From Bacteroidales bacterium (GTDB taxonomy: Bacteria > Bacteroidota > Bacteroidia > Bacteroidales > WCHB1-69), in the NCBI GenBank assembly GCA_031254735.1, contig JAIRTU010000061.1, positions 1-16,849 of the forward strand: a DNA stretch of 16,849 bases, given 5' to 3'. Made by a program: the position numbers and the translations under genes. Position 1 is the first letter of the stretch. Every line of letters starts with the position of its first letter. Of the stretch, positions 5,912-14,658 are shown one piece after another. Below the pieces are notes generated by a model that worked only from the letters and a program-made list of their open reading frames with translations, had not been told where the DNA came from and did no database searches.

Positions 5912-7709
5912 GGGGACTTTTTTGGTCTACCACAAAGAATATGACGCATTTTTGGAACAGTTGCGTGCTTGCGGAGTTGTACATATTTCCGAAAAACAAA
6001 AAGGGGCGACTTCCGAAAAACTGTTGTATCAGCTGACGGCAGAAAAACACCTCAAACAAAGCATTTCCTTTCTTGAAAAACGATTGAAGAAAGACCAAAA
6101 ACCGCAACGTCAAGATGACGGAAAAACGGCGGTGGAAGCGTTGGAACGGTTTGATAATCTGATAGAAGAAAAAGATAAAAACACGCAACAGCGGCAATAT
6201 CTGCAAAAAGAAATCGACCGCTTGAACGTGTGGGGCAATTTCGATTTGGAATTGTTGGACAAAATCGGGCAGGCAGGATATTTTTTGAAATTCTATACGG
6301 TCAGAGAAAAGTTTTTCCAAAAAAAATGGGAAGAAGACTTCAACGCAATAGTGTTGGCTCATGTTGGATCAAACATTTATTTTGCCACTTTAACCCATTT
6401 CGACAGAGAAAACGAACCCGAAGCCGAACGTTTTAAACTGCCCGAATATGCTTTGAGCGACTTGCGGCAGCAATTGGGACAAACCAATCAACGTCTGTAC
6501 GAAATAGAACAGGAGTTAGACAGTCTGGCACTCAATTCGTTGAATTTATTAAAGAGCGGACAGATTGATTATCAAAACGAAATAGAATTGTCCAAAGTCC
6601 GGCTGAATACTTCTGCCGAGATAGACGATAAATTGATGTTGTTGGAAGGTTGGCTTCCGGTGAAAAAAGAAGCCGCTTTTCGGAAAGAAATGGAAAACGG
6701 CAACGCCTGTTTTTTTCTGGAAGAACCAACCGAACACGACAATCCGCCTGTTTTGTTGAAAAACAATCGCTTTGCGAAACTCTACGAAGTGGTGGGCGAG
6801 TTGTACGATTTGCCGAATTATCACGAAATGGATTTGACGGCATTTTTCGCTCCTTTTTATTGGATGTTTTTCGGCTTGTGTTTCGGCGACGCGGGATACG
6901 GTTTGTTGGTGATGATTGTCGGACTTATTATGCGAAACAGGGTAAAACCCAAGATGCGTTCGATAATGTCGTTGGCGGCATGGTTGGGTGGCGGTGCTGT
7001 GATATTCGGGACGATTAGCGGCACATTCTTTGGCGTGGAACTGCTGCATGTGCAATGGGCTTGGTTGGATAATTTGAAGACAATCATGTTAGATTCCAAT
7101 CAGTTATTCTGGGCAGCCTTGATCATTGGTGTTGTGCAAATTATTTTTGCCATGTTTCTCAAAGCGTTCGGGCAGATGCGGCGTTACGGTTTTGCGGCTT
7201 CGCTGGACACGTGGGGCTGGCTTTTGCTGATAGTGGGAAATATAGTCGTATTTGTTTTAAACAGGACTGTTCTCCATTTGGCAAATCCGAATCTTATTCA
7301 TATAATCATTTCGGGGATAGCCGCTGTTTTGATACTGATGTTGAACAACATAAAACGAAATATACTTGTCAATATCGGATCGGGACTGTGGAACACATAT
7401 AATATGATTACCGGATTGTTGGGCGATGTGTTGTCGTATATTCGGTTGTTTGCGCTGGGCATTTCGGGTTCGGTGATGGGATTTGTATTCAACGATTTAG
7501 CGTTTAATCTCAGTCCTGATGTTCCTGTTGTCGGGCATATTGTAACGGCACTTATTTTGGTTTTCGGTCATGGAATCAATATTTTCATGTCGGGATTGAG
7601 TGCTATTGTTCACCCTATGCGTTTAACTTTTGTGGAATTTTATAAGAATGCAGGTTTTGAAGGCGGTGGTAAAAAATATAAGCCCTTTAAAATCATAAAC
7701 GAAGAATAA
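5892..7709 (+). CDS. ntpI: V-type ATPase membrane subunit I (a subunit)
   Basis: This 605-residue stator subunit forms the ion half-channels beside the proteolipid ring. The first half (about residues 1-315) is hydrophilic with coiled-coil stretches (about 50-110 and 185-220), matching the cytosolic arm. The second half has about seven to eight membrane segments, starting near AFFAPFYWMFFGLCFGDAGY. The arginine in DVLSYIRLFALG (R518) is the conserved residue that releases the ion from the rotor carboxylate. The start at 5892 has a perfect Shine-Dalgarno inside the 34-bp repeat; the TTG three bases upstream is unlikely. The gene was originally coupled to ntpD by an 8-bp overlap and is now 1,976 bp away from the ntpD stop. 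Confidence 0.94.
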   Translation: MIEKMKKGTFLVYHKEYDAFLEQLRACGVVHISEKQKGATSEKLLYQLTAEKHLKQSISFLEKRLKKDQKPQRQDDGKTAVEALERFDNLIEEKDKNTQQRQYLQKEIDRLNVWGNFDLELLDKIGQAGYFLKFYTVREKFFQKKWEEDFNAIVLAHVGSNIYFATLTHFDRENEPEAERFKLPEYALSDLRQQLGQTNQRLYEIEQELDSLALNSLNLLKSGQIDYQNEIELSKVRLNTSAEIDDKLMLLEGWLPVKKEAAFRKEMENGNACFFLEEPTEHDNPPVLLKNNRFAKLYEVVGELYDLPNYHEMDLTAFFAPFYWMFFGLCFGDAGYGLLVMIVGLIMRNRVKPKMRSIMSLAAWLGGGAVIFGTISGTFFGVELLHVQWAWLDNLKTIMLDSNQLFWAALIIGVVQIIFAMFLKAFGQMRRYGFAASLDTWGWLLLIVGNIVVFVLNRTVLHLANPNLIHIIISGIAAVLILMLNNIKRNILVNIGSGLWNTYNMITGLLGDVLSYIRLFALGISGSVMGFVFNDLAFNLSPDVPVVGHIVTALILVFGHGINIFMSGLSAIVHPMRLTFVEFYKNAGFEGGGKKYKPFKIINEE

Positions 7710-7738
7710 ATAAAAATAAATATTAAAATTAAATTTAG

Positions 7739-8188
<450 letters not shown>

Positions 8189-8227
8189 GGCAACCCTGTT
8201 GCAGACAATGCAAATGAAAATGTTGAT

Positions 8228-8252
8228 AAAGCTGTCTTCGGGCAGCTTTTTT
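8228..8252 (+). terminator. Rho-independent terminator of the V-ATPase operon
   Basis: AAAGCTGTC (8228-8236) pairs with GGCAGCTTT (8241-8249), with one G-U pair, around a TTCG tetraloop closed by C-G, the extra-stable UUCG type. Six T residues (8247-8252) follow. It lies 39 bp after the ntpK stop. Confidence 0.9.
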
Positions 8253-8324
8253 CCTGAACCTAATGAGTGTGATTATGCGTTATCGCTTCCAGAGTGCGTC
8301 ATTAGCAATTGACAATTACCCATT

Positions 8325-9554
8325 TTATCGGCAATATTTTTCTACACGTCTCAGGGCTTCCTGATGATGCAGCGAAGCGGCTTTTTTGAGGTCGGCACAA
8401 GCGCCGGGAATGTCTTTGAGAGCATCTTTGCAAGCACCTCGCATGAAATATCCTTCGGCGAATTTCTCTTGTTTGTTGTATTTTATCGCCATGGAAAAGT
8501 CCTCCAAAGCCTCTTGATATTTTTCCAAATCCATATACACCCTTGCTCGCGAATAATAAATATCCCACGATTTTGGACTTAGTTCTATTGCTTTTCTGTA
8601 ATCGTTCAATGCGTAGGTCAGCCGTTTGCGTTTTATGTGATTTTCGGCACGATAAACATAGACGATATAATTATTTCTGTCTAAACCGATTGCTCGCGTA
8701 AAATCTTTTTGTGCAGAAACCGAATCGCCGGTAGACGTGTAGCATACGCCTCGTCGGGAATAAAATTCGGGTAAACGTTTCTTGTATTGCGTAATTAACA
8801 GGGTATAATCTTCTATGGCAGGTTTGTATTGTTTCAGCCAATAATACAAATTGGCACGATGAGTATATATTTCATCATTTTTGAGGTTCAACTCGATGGC
8901 TTTGGAATAATCGGCGATAGCTTTGGCGTATTCTGCCCGCTGTTCGTATACTTTTCCGCGTTCGTTGTACGCTTCTTTGTAATCGGGTTTGAGCTTGATA
9001 ACGGCAGACAAATCGGCAAGAGCCTCGTTGTTTTTATCGTCCGACAGATAGGCAAAAGCTCGTTTATAAATCACTTCCCAATCGGAAGGACGTATCTCTA
9101 TTGCTTTGGAATAATCTTGCGAAGCCAAACCGTATTGATTGTTTTTCATGTACAAATCGCCTCGTTGGAGATATGCGGGAAAGTAATTCGATTTTATTTC
9201 TATGGCTTTGCTCAAATCTGCCAACGCTGTTTTATCGTCTTTTTTAATGTTGGAATAAAACAATGCCCGCTGATAATAGGCTTCGTGATATTGCGGATTT
9301 TTGCGTATGGCGTCGTTGTAATCGGCTAATGCCATATCGTATTTTTTGATTTTTTCATAACAAATACCTCTTGTTAAATGAGCGTCGTAATAATATTGAC
9401 TTTGGTTTAATAACTTGGTAAAACCGTCTATGGCGGCGGTATAGTCTTCGTTTTCCATTTTCAGGACGGCGGCGTCGTACATTTGAGACAATTGCTGCGA
9501 ATGCGAAACGCAAACGATAGACATACAAATGAACAGGCTGAAAAAATGTTTCAT
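8325..9554 (-). CDS. Secreted TPR-repeat protein
   Basis: This 409-residue protein begins with a signal peptide (MKHFFSLFICMSIVCVSHSQ, cleavage near residue 19-20). About eleven tandem 34-residue TPR units follow, many with the A-DY-KAI-L-P pattern, for example YAKAIADYSKAIEL. The last unit reads GACADLKKAA and the chain ends EKYCR, an ending common in exported Bacteroidota TPR proteins. Such proteins act as scaffolds, and no catalytic domain is present. The ATG at 9554 is chosen over an upstream in-frame codon at 9587 because it starts the signal peptide and overlaps the rlmN stop as ATGA. It is therefore translated from the rlmN transcript. The specific partner is unknown. Confidence 0.88.
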   Translation of the reverse strand: MKHFFSLFICMSIVCVSHSQQLSQMYDAAVLKMENEDYTAAIDGFTKLLNQSQYYYDAHLTRGICYEKIKKYDMALADYNDAIRKNPQYHEAYYQRALFYSNIKKDDKTALADLSKAIEIKSNYFPAYLQRGDLYMKNNQYGLASQDYSKAIEIRPSDWEVIYKRAFAYLSDDKNNEALADLSAVIKLKPDYKEAYNERGKVYEQRAEYAKAIADYSKAIELNLKNDEIYTHRANLYYWLKQYKPAIEDYTLLITQYKKRLPEFYSRRGVCYTSTGDSVSAQKDFTRAIGLDRNNYIVYVYRAENHIKRKRLTYALNDYRKAIELSPKSWDIYYSRARVYMDLEKYQEALEDFSMAIKYNKQEKFAEGYFMRGACKDALKDIPGACADLKKAASLHHQEALRRVEKYCR

Positions 9555-10588
9555 CTTCCGTTGTTTTTGGTTACTAACTGACCGCAAGCGGCGTCTATAT
9601 CTTTCCCGCGACTTCGACGAAGCTGTACAAGCATGTTTCTTGCTTCCAAAAAAGCGATAAACTCTTCCAAACGTTCTTTTGACGAAGCTCTGAAAGGCGA
9701 AAGCGGATTGGGGTTAAACTCAATAATATTGATTTTCACGGGAAACGGTCGGCAAAACCATGCCAATTTTCCTGCATCTTCCAAAGTATCGTTTACATTT
9801 GCCAGCAACAGATATTCCAGCGTGATCCGTTGTTTGGTCTGGTTGTGATAATAATACAGTGCTTTCGACAGATCGGGCAGAGGATATTTGTTTGCCACAG
9901 GCATCATTTGTTTACGTACCATATCGTCTGCACTGTGCAGAGAAACAGCCAACTGTATGCCGAGATGTTTATCTGCCAACTGCCGTATCCCTTCGGAAAT
10001 TCCTGCGGTGGAAAGGGTTATCCTGCTTGGCGACATAGCCATTCCCTTGTCGGAAGTGATTTTGGCAATAGCCTCGCACACATTGTCGAAGTTCAGCAGC
10101 GGTTCGCCCATGCCCATGAAAACGATGTTGGACAGCTTGTTTCCGTATTTTTCTTGTGCCAGCACATTGGCAAGAAATACCTGCTCGTAAATTTCGTACC
10201 ATGTAAGATTACGCACAAAGCCCATAGACGCCGTCGCACAGAATTTGCACCCCAACGCACAACCCACTTGCAACGATACACAAACGGTTACCCGCTTTTG
10301 CGAAGGAATTAAAACCATTTCTATCAAATGATTATCATAGAGTTTCAGTGCGTATTTCACCGAGTGGTCGGTGCTTTCCTGTTGAGACGCAATCTGTAAC
10401 TTGCACAATGTAAATGATTTTTTCAGTTCTTCCCGCAAAGACAGCGGAATATTGCTCATCGCATCGAAACTGTCGGCATTTTTCTTTTCGAGCCATTCCA
10501 CTATTTGTTTTGCCCGAAAAGAAGATTCGTTCTTTTCTTTGATGAACGCTTGTAAATCGTCAAACGATACTCCTCGAATGTCTTTCAT
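9551..10588 (-). CDS. rlmN: 23S rRNA (A2503-C2)/tRNA methyltransferase RlmN
   Basis: This 345-residue radical SAM enzyme methylates C2 of A2503 in 23S rRNA and A37 in some tRNAs. The [4Fe-4S] motif is C110-x3-C114-x2-C117 in GCALGCKFCAT. C103 in TVCVSLQ and C335 in IDAACGQL correspond to the two further conserved cysteines, the latter being the methyl-carrying residue in RlmN mechanisms. The start at MKDIRGVSFDDLQ (10588) matches the usual N-terminus. An in-frame TTG at 10612 would add eight residues unlike the family. The stop overlaps the start of the TPR gene. Presence of all cysteines and the full length indicates an active enzyme. Confidence 0.95.
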   Translation of the reverse strand: MKDIRGVSFDDLQAFIKEKNESSFRAKQIVEWLEKKNADSFDAMSNIPLSLREELKKSFTLCKLQIASQQESTDHSVKYALKLYDNHLIEMVLIPSQKRVTVCVSLQVGCALGCKFCATASMGFVRNLTWYEIYEQVFLANVLAQEKYGNKLSNIVFMGMGEPLLNFDNVCEAIAKITSDKGMAMSPSRITLSTAGISEGIRQLADKHLGIQLAVSLHSADDMVRKQMMPVANKYPLPDLSKALYYYHNQTKQRITLEYLLLANVNDTLEDAGKLAWFCRPFPVKINIIEFNPNPLSPFRASSKERLEEFIAFLEARNMLVQLRRSRGKDIDAACGQLVTKNNGR

Positions 10589-10650
10589 TATTATCATTAA
10601 AAGGTTCAACAACTCACTCTAAGCTGTTTTTCGGATACTTTTTATTCCTG

Positions 10651-10658
10651 CAAAGATA
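10651..10658 (-). promoter_or_regulatory. Putative -7 element upstream of rlmN
   Basis: On the minus strand TATCTTTG (10658 to 10651) is an exact match to TAnnTTTG and lies 62 bp before the rlmN ATG. No clear -33 TTTG was found at the expected distance, so this is only a half match. Confidence 0.4.
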
Positions 10659-10718
10659 TAATTTTTTTGAGGGAAATCTGTTTCTTATCCTGAATTTCCT
10701 GTTGTTTTCGTTGCACAA

Positions 10719-11723
10719 TCACAGTCCCGACAGCATTTGCTCAACGTCGAGAGACTGTATTTGATTTTCGTACACAGCGTCTTTTTTATCTATGAGGGTA
10801 ATGGTATAGTTTTTTCCGAGTTTGTTTGTCAATTTATTGCTTCGCAACCAGGGGTTGAGCAGTTTCAATTGTTTATAGGTCATATCGTGGTCGTTTGCAA
10901 AGCTTGCCAAATCGGGAACAGGCGTATTTACGGTAATGTTTTTTACGGTCAGCGGTTGGTATAAATCTGTCAGATGAAGCTGTATTCCATACTCTTGCGG
11001 ATTGGAGAGGATCAGTTTAGCCGCCAAAATCCGATAGACATATCGTGCCGTTTCGCTGTTGAGCAACAAATCCCAATAAGAGGACACTTTCTGTTCTTCT
11101 ATGGTGCGTCTAACGCCGTTTTCGCCCATATTGTAAGCGGCTGCCGCCAACACCCATGAGCCGAATTTTTCGTATGCCCGCTTCAGATACTGACATGCCG
11201 CACGTGTCGATTTCTCCAAATGATAACGTTCGTCGATTTCGTCATTCACTTCAAGTCCGTGCTGTATGCCTGTCTCTTTCAGAAATTGCCAGAATCCTGC
11301 CGCTTTAGCGGGCGACACGACATTGGTTAAACCGCTCTCTATCAATGCTAAATATTTAAAATCTTCGGGAACGCCTTCTTCTTTCAGAATAGATTCCATC
11401 AGCGGAAAATAGCGATAAGCTCGCTTGCAATACAACAATATGTTCGATTGCCAGTAAGCATTTACCAACAATTCTCTGTCTAAAGATTCTCGAATATCGT
11501 AACGTTCCAACGGCACTTTTTCTCCCGCAAATACCAAACTTTCGGAAATCGGCGGGCTGTATAAATGATAATGATCCGAAAAGCAAGCGGGGGAAGAGTT
11601 GCGGTTGTGTGTTGTGGTTTCGGTCGTTTTTTTGACGGAAGCAGACGAAATCAGCAGGAAGCCGATGGCAAATACAACTGAAACAAGCATTGGCAATACG
11701 ATAATTTTTGTTTTTTTCGACAT
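10719..11723 (-). CDS. Membrane-anchored lytic murein transglycosylase (SLT/GH23), MltD-like
   Basis: This 334-residue protein cleaves peptidoglycan glycan strands with formation of anhydro-muramic ends. A hydrophobic segment at residues 7-28 is a signal anchor or uncleaved signal peptide. The SLT domain spans about 95-240: E129 in YLALIESGL is the catalytic glutamate, AAGFWQFLKETG follows, and AAAYNMGENGVRR completes the fold. The C-terminal part (about 258-310, with TYKQLKLLNPWL) looks like a divergent LysM module for glycan binding. The MltD family is usually longer with several clear LysM repeats, so this is a short version. It lies upstream of rlmN with 130 bp between them, and a promoter candidate is 88 bp upstream of its start. 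Confidence 0.9.
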   Translation of the reverse strand: MSKKTKIIVLPMLVSVVFAIGFLLISSASVKKTTETTTHNRNSSPACFSDHYHLYSPPISESLVFAGEKVPLERYDIRESLDRELLVNAYWQSNILLYCKRAYRYFPLMESILKEEGVPEDFKYLALIESGLTNVVSPAKAAGFWQFLKETGIQHGLEVNDEIDERYHLEKSTRAACQYLKRAYEKFGSWVLAAAAYNMGENGVRRTIEEQKVSSYWDLLLNSETARYVYRILAAKLILSNPQEYGIQLHLTDLYQPLTVKNITVNTPVPDLASFANDHDMTYKQLKLLNPWLRSNKLTNKLGKNYTITLIDKKDAVYENQIQSLDVEQMLSGL

Positions 11724-11751
11724 AAGATATTACTGTTTTTCTGTTTGTTTT

Positions 11752-11779
11752 ACTTTTTTACCCTCTTGGGGGAAAAAGA
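11752..11779 (-). promoter_or_regulatory. Hairpin in the transglycosylase leader
   Basis: On the minus strand CTTTTTCCCCCAAGAGGGTA and the A residues after it can pair as T-rich/CCC with GGG/A-rich around AAGA. The hairpin lies about 30 bp before the transglycosylase ATG (11723). Followed by A rather than T residues, it is not a terminator for that strand. A role in translation control is possible but unsupported. Confidence 0.25.
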
Positions 11780-11811
11780 TAAATCTGCAAATTATTTACT
11801 GTAAATAATAA

Positions 11812-11839
11812 CAAATTTACGGCTATAAAAATTGTGCAA
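11812..11839 (-). promoter_or_regulatory. Putative promoter of the transglycosylase gene
   Basis: On the minus strand TTG (11839-11837) and TAAATTTG (11819-11812) resemble -33 and -7 elements with a 17-bp spacer, a little shorter than the usual 19-21. Transcription from here would give a leader of roughly 80 bases before the ATG at 11723. Confidence 0.35.
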
Positions 11840-11876
11840 CAGGCAGAAAAATACGAAAAAAAAGAACAATATTTTT

Positions 11877-12009
11877 TCGGCTGTGTCCAATTACCGTAAA
11901 AAAAGTCTTCTTCGAGATAGAAGTTCGGCAAAAAAGGGTAGGGGAGAGAACTCCCGGCGTGCCGCAGGTATGCAACAAACGCCTTTTCTTGCAAAAACTC
12001 ATACGCCGA
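11877..12009 (-). ncRNA. Candidate structured RNA (possibly 6S-like), about 133 nt
   Basis: This region lies directly downstream of a good minus-strand promoter and has no convincing ORF. Its predicted ends pair: TCGGCGT (12009-12003) with ACaGCCGA (11884-11877, one bulged A). Inside, AGTT and AGAAAAGG on the 5' side can pair with AACT and CCTTTTTT on the 3' side. GGCGT pairs with ACGCC, GGGAG(TTCT)CTCCC makes a hairpin, and CTTCT pairs with AGAAG. After the closing helix a CGAAAAAA/TTTTTTCG hairpin with a T run follows. The length and closed rod-like outline recall short 6S RNAs proposed in Bacteroidota, but no family consensus was checked. It could also be a leader of the transglycosylase mRNA. 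Confidence 0.45.
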
Positions 12010-12014
12010 TCTTA

Positions 12015-12045
12015 CAAAGATACTAAATTTTTCGGATATATGCAA
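12015..12045 (-). promoter_or_regulatory. Minus-strand promoter of the candidate RNA
   Basis: TTG (12045-12043) and TATCTTTG (12022-12015) are separated by 20 bp, the spacing expected of Bacteroidota -33/-7 promoters. Predicted initiation near 12010-12008 coincides with the 5' arm of the closing helix of the candidate RNA. The nearest downstream gene start is 285 bp away, far for a simple mRNA leader. Confidence 0.6.
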
Positions 12046-12135
12046 GTGTTTTCTGTTTTTTTGAAAAAATATTTTTCACATCGCCGGTTGTGGCAGACTT
12101 TCACTTTGGTTGCTCAATATCATGTCTGTTGTTGT

Positions 12136-12165
12136 AAAAAAAAAGAGATACTTTCGCATCTCTTT
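12136..12165 (-). terminator. Rho-independent terminator of metK
   Basis: On the minus strand AAAGAGAT (12165-12158) pairs with ATCTCTTT (12149-12142) around an 8-base loop. The T run continues to 12136, nine T residues in all. It lies 23 bp beyond the metK stop. Confidence 0.88.
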
Positions 12166-12188
12166 ATCAATATGTCATTCTTATACTG

Positions 12189-13502
12189 TTAGTAATCCAT
12201 GCTGAAAACTCTTCGCAATGGTGCTACATAGTCTAATTTTTCCCAAGGGAAAAATTCAACATCTTTGAAATAACGCTGTTGTCCATTGATCTTTTTCACT
12301 TTTACCGTATCGTCCATATAGAATACTTCTACTTCTTGAGTATACGGTTTCCGTCCAAAATGACTTCCCGAAGCGGTAGGTAAGTAGATCGGATTTTTCA
12401 ACCCAAAGCGTTTTGCAATACCGTGAGGTGTAAGATCAAACATACTTTCAACTACTCGTGCAATATCACAAGATGGAATAGGTTTGCCTTTTCCGTCACG
12501 TATTCTGGTAGTGTCGTGCGTATCGATTAGCAGACTGATAGGGCGTGCCACTCCGATAGCATACGCAAGTTGTACGGTTACTTCTTTGGCTATACCTGCT
12601 GCCACCAAGTTTTTCGCAATATGGCGAGCGGCATAAGCTCCCGCGCGATCCACTTTTGAAGAATCTTTACCCGAAAAAGCGCCGCCGCCGTGCGGACATC
12701 TGCCACCGTAGGTATCGGCAACGATTTTTCTTCCCGTCAAACCGGTATCTCCGTGCGGACCGCCTACAACAAATTTACCTGTGGGGTTCACCAAGAGTTT
12801 GAAATTGGTTTTAAAGAAACGTTTTTTACTTGCCGGAGCTGATCGGCGAACCATAGGAAGCAAAATATTGCGTACATCACTATTGATTCTTTCCAACATT
12901 TTTTTCTCGTCTTTATGAAAATTGTCGTGTTGAACAGATACAACGATGGTGTGTATGCCAAGCGGTTTGCCCTTGTCGGTGTATTCCATGGTTACCTGTG
13001 CTTTTGCATCGGGACGAAGATAAAACATTTTCTTGTTTCCTTCTTTGCGCAGTTTTGTCAAGCCGTCAATAATTCGATTGGCTATATCCAGCGTTAACGG
13101 CATATAGTTTTCCATTTCGCCGGTGGCATAGCCAAACATCATTCCCTGATCGCCTGCTCCCTGTTTTTCGGGTTCGGATTTTTCTATCCCTTGAACAATA
13201 TCGGGAGATTGCTCGTGTATTGCAGAAATTACACCGCAAGAATTACTTTCAAACATGTATTCTCCTTTGGTGTATCCGATTTTTTCAATGGTTTTCCGTG
13301 CTGTTTCCTGAACATCAACATAACCTGATGTTTTTACTTCTCCTGCACATATTACCAAACCTGTGGTTACAAGTGTTTCACAGGCTACTCTTGATTCCGG
13401 ATCTTTCTTTAAAAACTCGTCCAGTAATGCATCTGATATTTGATCTGCTACTTTGTCCGGATGTCCTTCCGAAACTGATTCTGATGTAAATAAATAAGAC
13501 AT
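12189..13502 (-). CDS. metK: S-adenosylmethionine synthase
   Basis: This 437-residue enzyme makes S-adenosylmethionine from methionine and ATP; SAM is also the cofactor of the RlmN encoded nearby. GHPDK (residues 13-17) with its ATP-contacting histidine, the GAGDQG hexapeptide (115-120) and the phosphate-binding GGGAFSGKD followed by SKVDRAGAYAAR are all intact. The length exceeds the roughly 385-400 residues of the proteobacterial enzyme and agrees with the longer Bacteroidota form. The ATG at 13502 begins MSYLFTSESVSEGHPD, the typical start. The 5' leader is A-rich and contains a tandem AAATCAAAA-type repeat, with no exact TAnnTTTG promoter found in it. Confidence 0.97.
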   Translation of the reverse strand: MSYLFTSESVSEGHPDKVADQISDALLDEFLKKDPESRVACETLVTTGLVICAGEVKTSGYVDVQETARKTIEKIGYTKGEYMFESNSCGVISAIHEQSPDIVQGIEKSEPEKQGAGDQGMMFGYATGEMENYMPLTLDIANRIIDGLTKLRKEGNKKMFYLRPDAKAQVTMEYTDKGKPLGIHTIVVSVQHDNFHKDEKKMLERINSDVRNILLPMVRRSAPASKKRFFKTNFKLLVNPTGKFVVGGPHGDTGLTGRKIVADTYGGRCPHGGGAFSGKDSSKVDRAGAYAARHIAKNLVAAGIAKEVTVQLAYAIGVARPISLLIDTHDTTRIRDGKGKPIPSCDIARVVESMFDLTPHGIAKRFGLKNPIYLPTASGSHFGRKPYTQEVEVFYMDDTVKVKKINGQQRYFKDVEFFPWEKLDYVAPLRRVFSMDY

Positions 13503-13628
13503 TGTAATGTTTAATTTTGATTTAATTTTTGATTTAAGTTATTCCTTTTATTCTGCTTTATTTCCTTAACTAACGACACAATATTTTATATATTGTTTTT
13601 ATTGTGTGTTTTTTAGTTGATAAAATCT

Positions 13629-13663
13629 AAAAAAAAGCTATCACCCAACAATGACAGCTTTTT
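13629..13663 (-). terminator. Rho-independent terminator of the coiled-coil protein gene
   Basis: On the minus strand AAAAAGCTGTCA (13663-13652) pairs with TGATAGCTTTTT (13643-13632), one pair being G-U, around an 8-base loop and followed by further T residues to 13629. The single imperfect pair would be A-C on the plus strand, so the hairpin is better formed in minus-strand RNA. Confidence 0.88.
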
Positions 13664-13684
13664 GTCCTTTTTTATCAGGCAATT

Positions 13685-14305
13685 TTAATTTGTTGATTTT
13701 AATGAGTTTAACAATTCTTTTGCCTTGTTTATGAGGTCTTGCTTTTGTTGAATTTCCGTATCCGTTTTGTCCAATTGCTTTTGCAATTTTTCTTTGTTGG
13801 CGGTTAATGATTTAAATTCTTTTTCCATTTTGGCAAGATTTTTTTGTTGTTCCGCAATTTTCAACGAAGTATCATACTGTTTCAGATAGGCGGTGAAACC
13901 GTTTAAGTATGTCTTCATGTTGTTTACAATATCAGGGTCGGACGACGGCGTAACAAAGTTATTATTTCCTTTGGAAACGAGTAAATAAACCATTGTTTTT
14001 TTCTCTTTCTTTTTGCCGACTTCCACTACCTGTGTGTAAATGTCGTAATTTTGCGTACCGAATTCAGGGAAATTCTGGGCGAGATACGCTCTGAATTTGC
14101 CCGAATTGCTTCCTTTTAAACCGCTGATTTCAAAACGACTTTGCAAAGCGCCCGCTATCGTCTTGACGTCATAATCCGATACATCGAGCGAAACGCCCGA
14201 GTAACTGTTGTTTTTGTCAAATGGAATGCTCCTCTCTTGTGCCGTTTGTGCTATCGACACTGATGTTATTGCCATCGTTGCGATGAGAAAAAATACTTTT
14301 TTCAT
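13685..14305 (-). CDS. Secreted coiled-coil protein of unknown function
   Basis: No family was recognised. The 206-residue product begins with a clear signal peptide (MKKVFFLIATMAITSVSIAQ, likely cut after AQ at 20). A middle domain (about 30-140) follows with mixed strands and helices, including SRFEISGLKGSNSGKFRAYL and a lysine cluster KKKEKK at 98-103. A strongly charged heptad-like helix from about 146 to 203 is predicted as a coiled coil. There is no lipobox cysteine, so it is probably periplasmic. The gene stands alone, with a 353-bp gap upstream and its own terminator downstream. The middle domain might be a small enzyme-like or structural fold, but nothing supports a specific role. 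Confidence 0.8.
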   Translation of the reverse strand: MKKVFFLIATMAITSVSIAQTAQERSIPFDKNNSYSGVSLDVSDYDVKTIAGALQSRFEISGLKGSNSGKFRAYLAQNFPEFGTQNYDIYTQVVEVGKKKEKKTMVYLLVSKGNNNFVTPSSDPDIVNNMKTYLNGFTAYLKQYDTSLKIAEQQKNLAKMEKEFKSLTANKEKLQKQLDKTDTEIQQKQDLINKAKELLNSLKSTN

Positions 14306-14658
14306 AATAATATTTCTTTTATTTAAAAATTATTTAAAAAATTTTCTGTTTTGTGTCTAACTACTTTTTTCTTTTTACAATTATCGTGCCGAACTGTGTT
14401 TTATTGTCTCTCGAAGCTGTTGTTTTTTCGATTTTTTTCCGTTTGAACGGCAATATGCTTTCTTTCGTATGCAAAATCGATTTTTACGGCTGCTTTTTTT
14501 TACGATTAAATGCTGTTTTTGCAAAACGGTATCCCCGCAAAAAATTCAATCCTCTTCTTTATTATTGCCTCAAACCATATTCGGATTTTTATTGCGATTG
14601 TTTTTTGTGCGTTTCACTTTTTTTATCTGTTCAACAGGCAAAAAACAATATCGAAATA
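14306..14658. other. 353-bp gene-free, T-rich region
   Basis: Plus-strand frames across this stretch encode only phenylalanine- and cysteine-rich low-quality peptides, and one runs on antisense into psd. No exact TAnnTTTG element was found on either strand. A palindrome CCGTTTGAACGG is at 14439-14450, and a short CTGTT/AACAG hairpin lies at about 14627-14637, just after the psd stop. It probably holds the psd terminator and the leader of the coiled-coil gene, neither clearly defined. Confidence 0.6.

Larger units (their letters stand above)
11724..12188. other. 465-bp gene-free region between the transglycosylase and metK
   Basis: No open frame here looks like a gene. A 95-codon minus-strand frame (11758-12045) starts upstream of the promoter -7 element and has no domain, a poor composition and no ribosome site. 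The region holds the metK terminator, a minus-strand promoter, the candidate RNA, and a second promoter-like element and hairpin close to the transglycosylase start. Confidence 0.7.

Noticed and set aside
5739..6362. 207-codon minus-strand frame across the right repeat and ntpI start
   Set aside because: It is antisense to ntpI, is composed of F/Q-rich sequence with no motif, and lacks a promoter.
8306..8317. AATTGACAATT palindrome between ntpK and the TPR gene
   Set aside because: A single short A/T palindrome in a convergent intergenic region; no second copy or array in the window.
11758..12045. 95-codon minus-strand frame upstream of the transglycosylase
   Set aside because: Its only start lies upstream of the predicted transcription start, the peptide looks random, and RNA pairing explains the region better.
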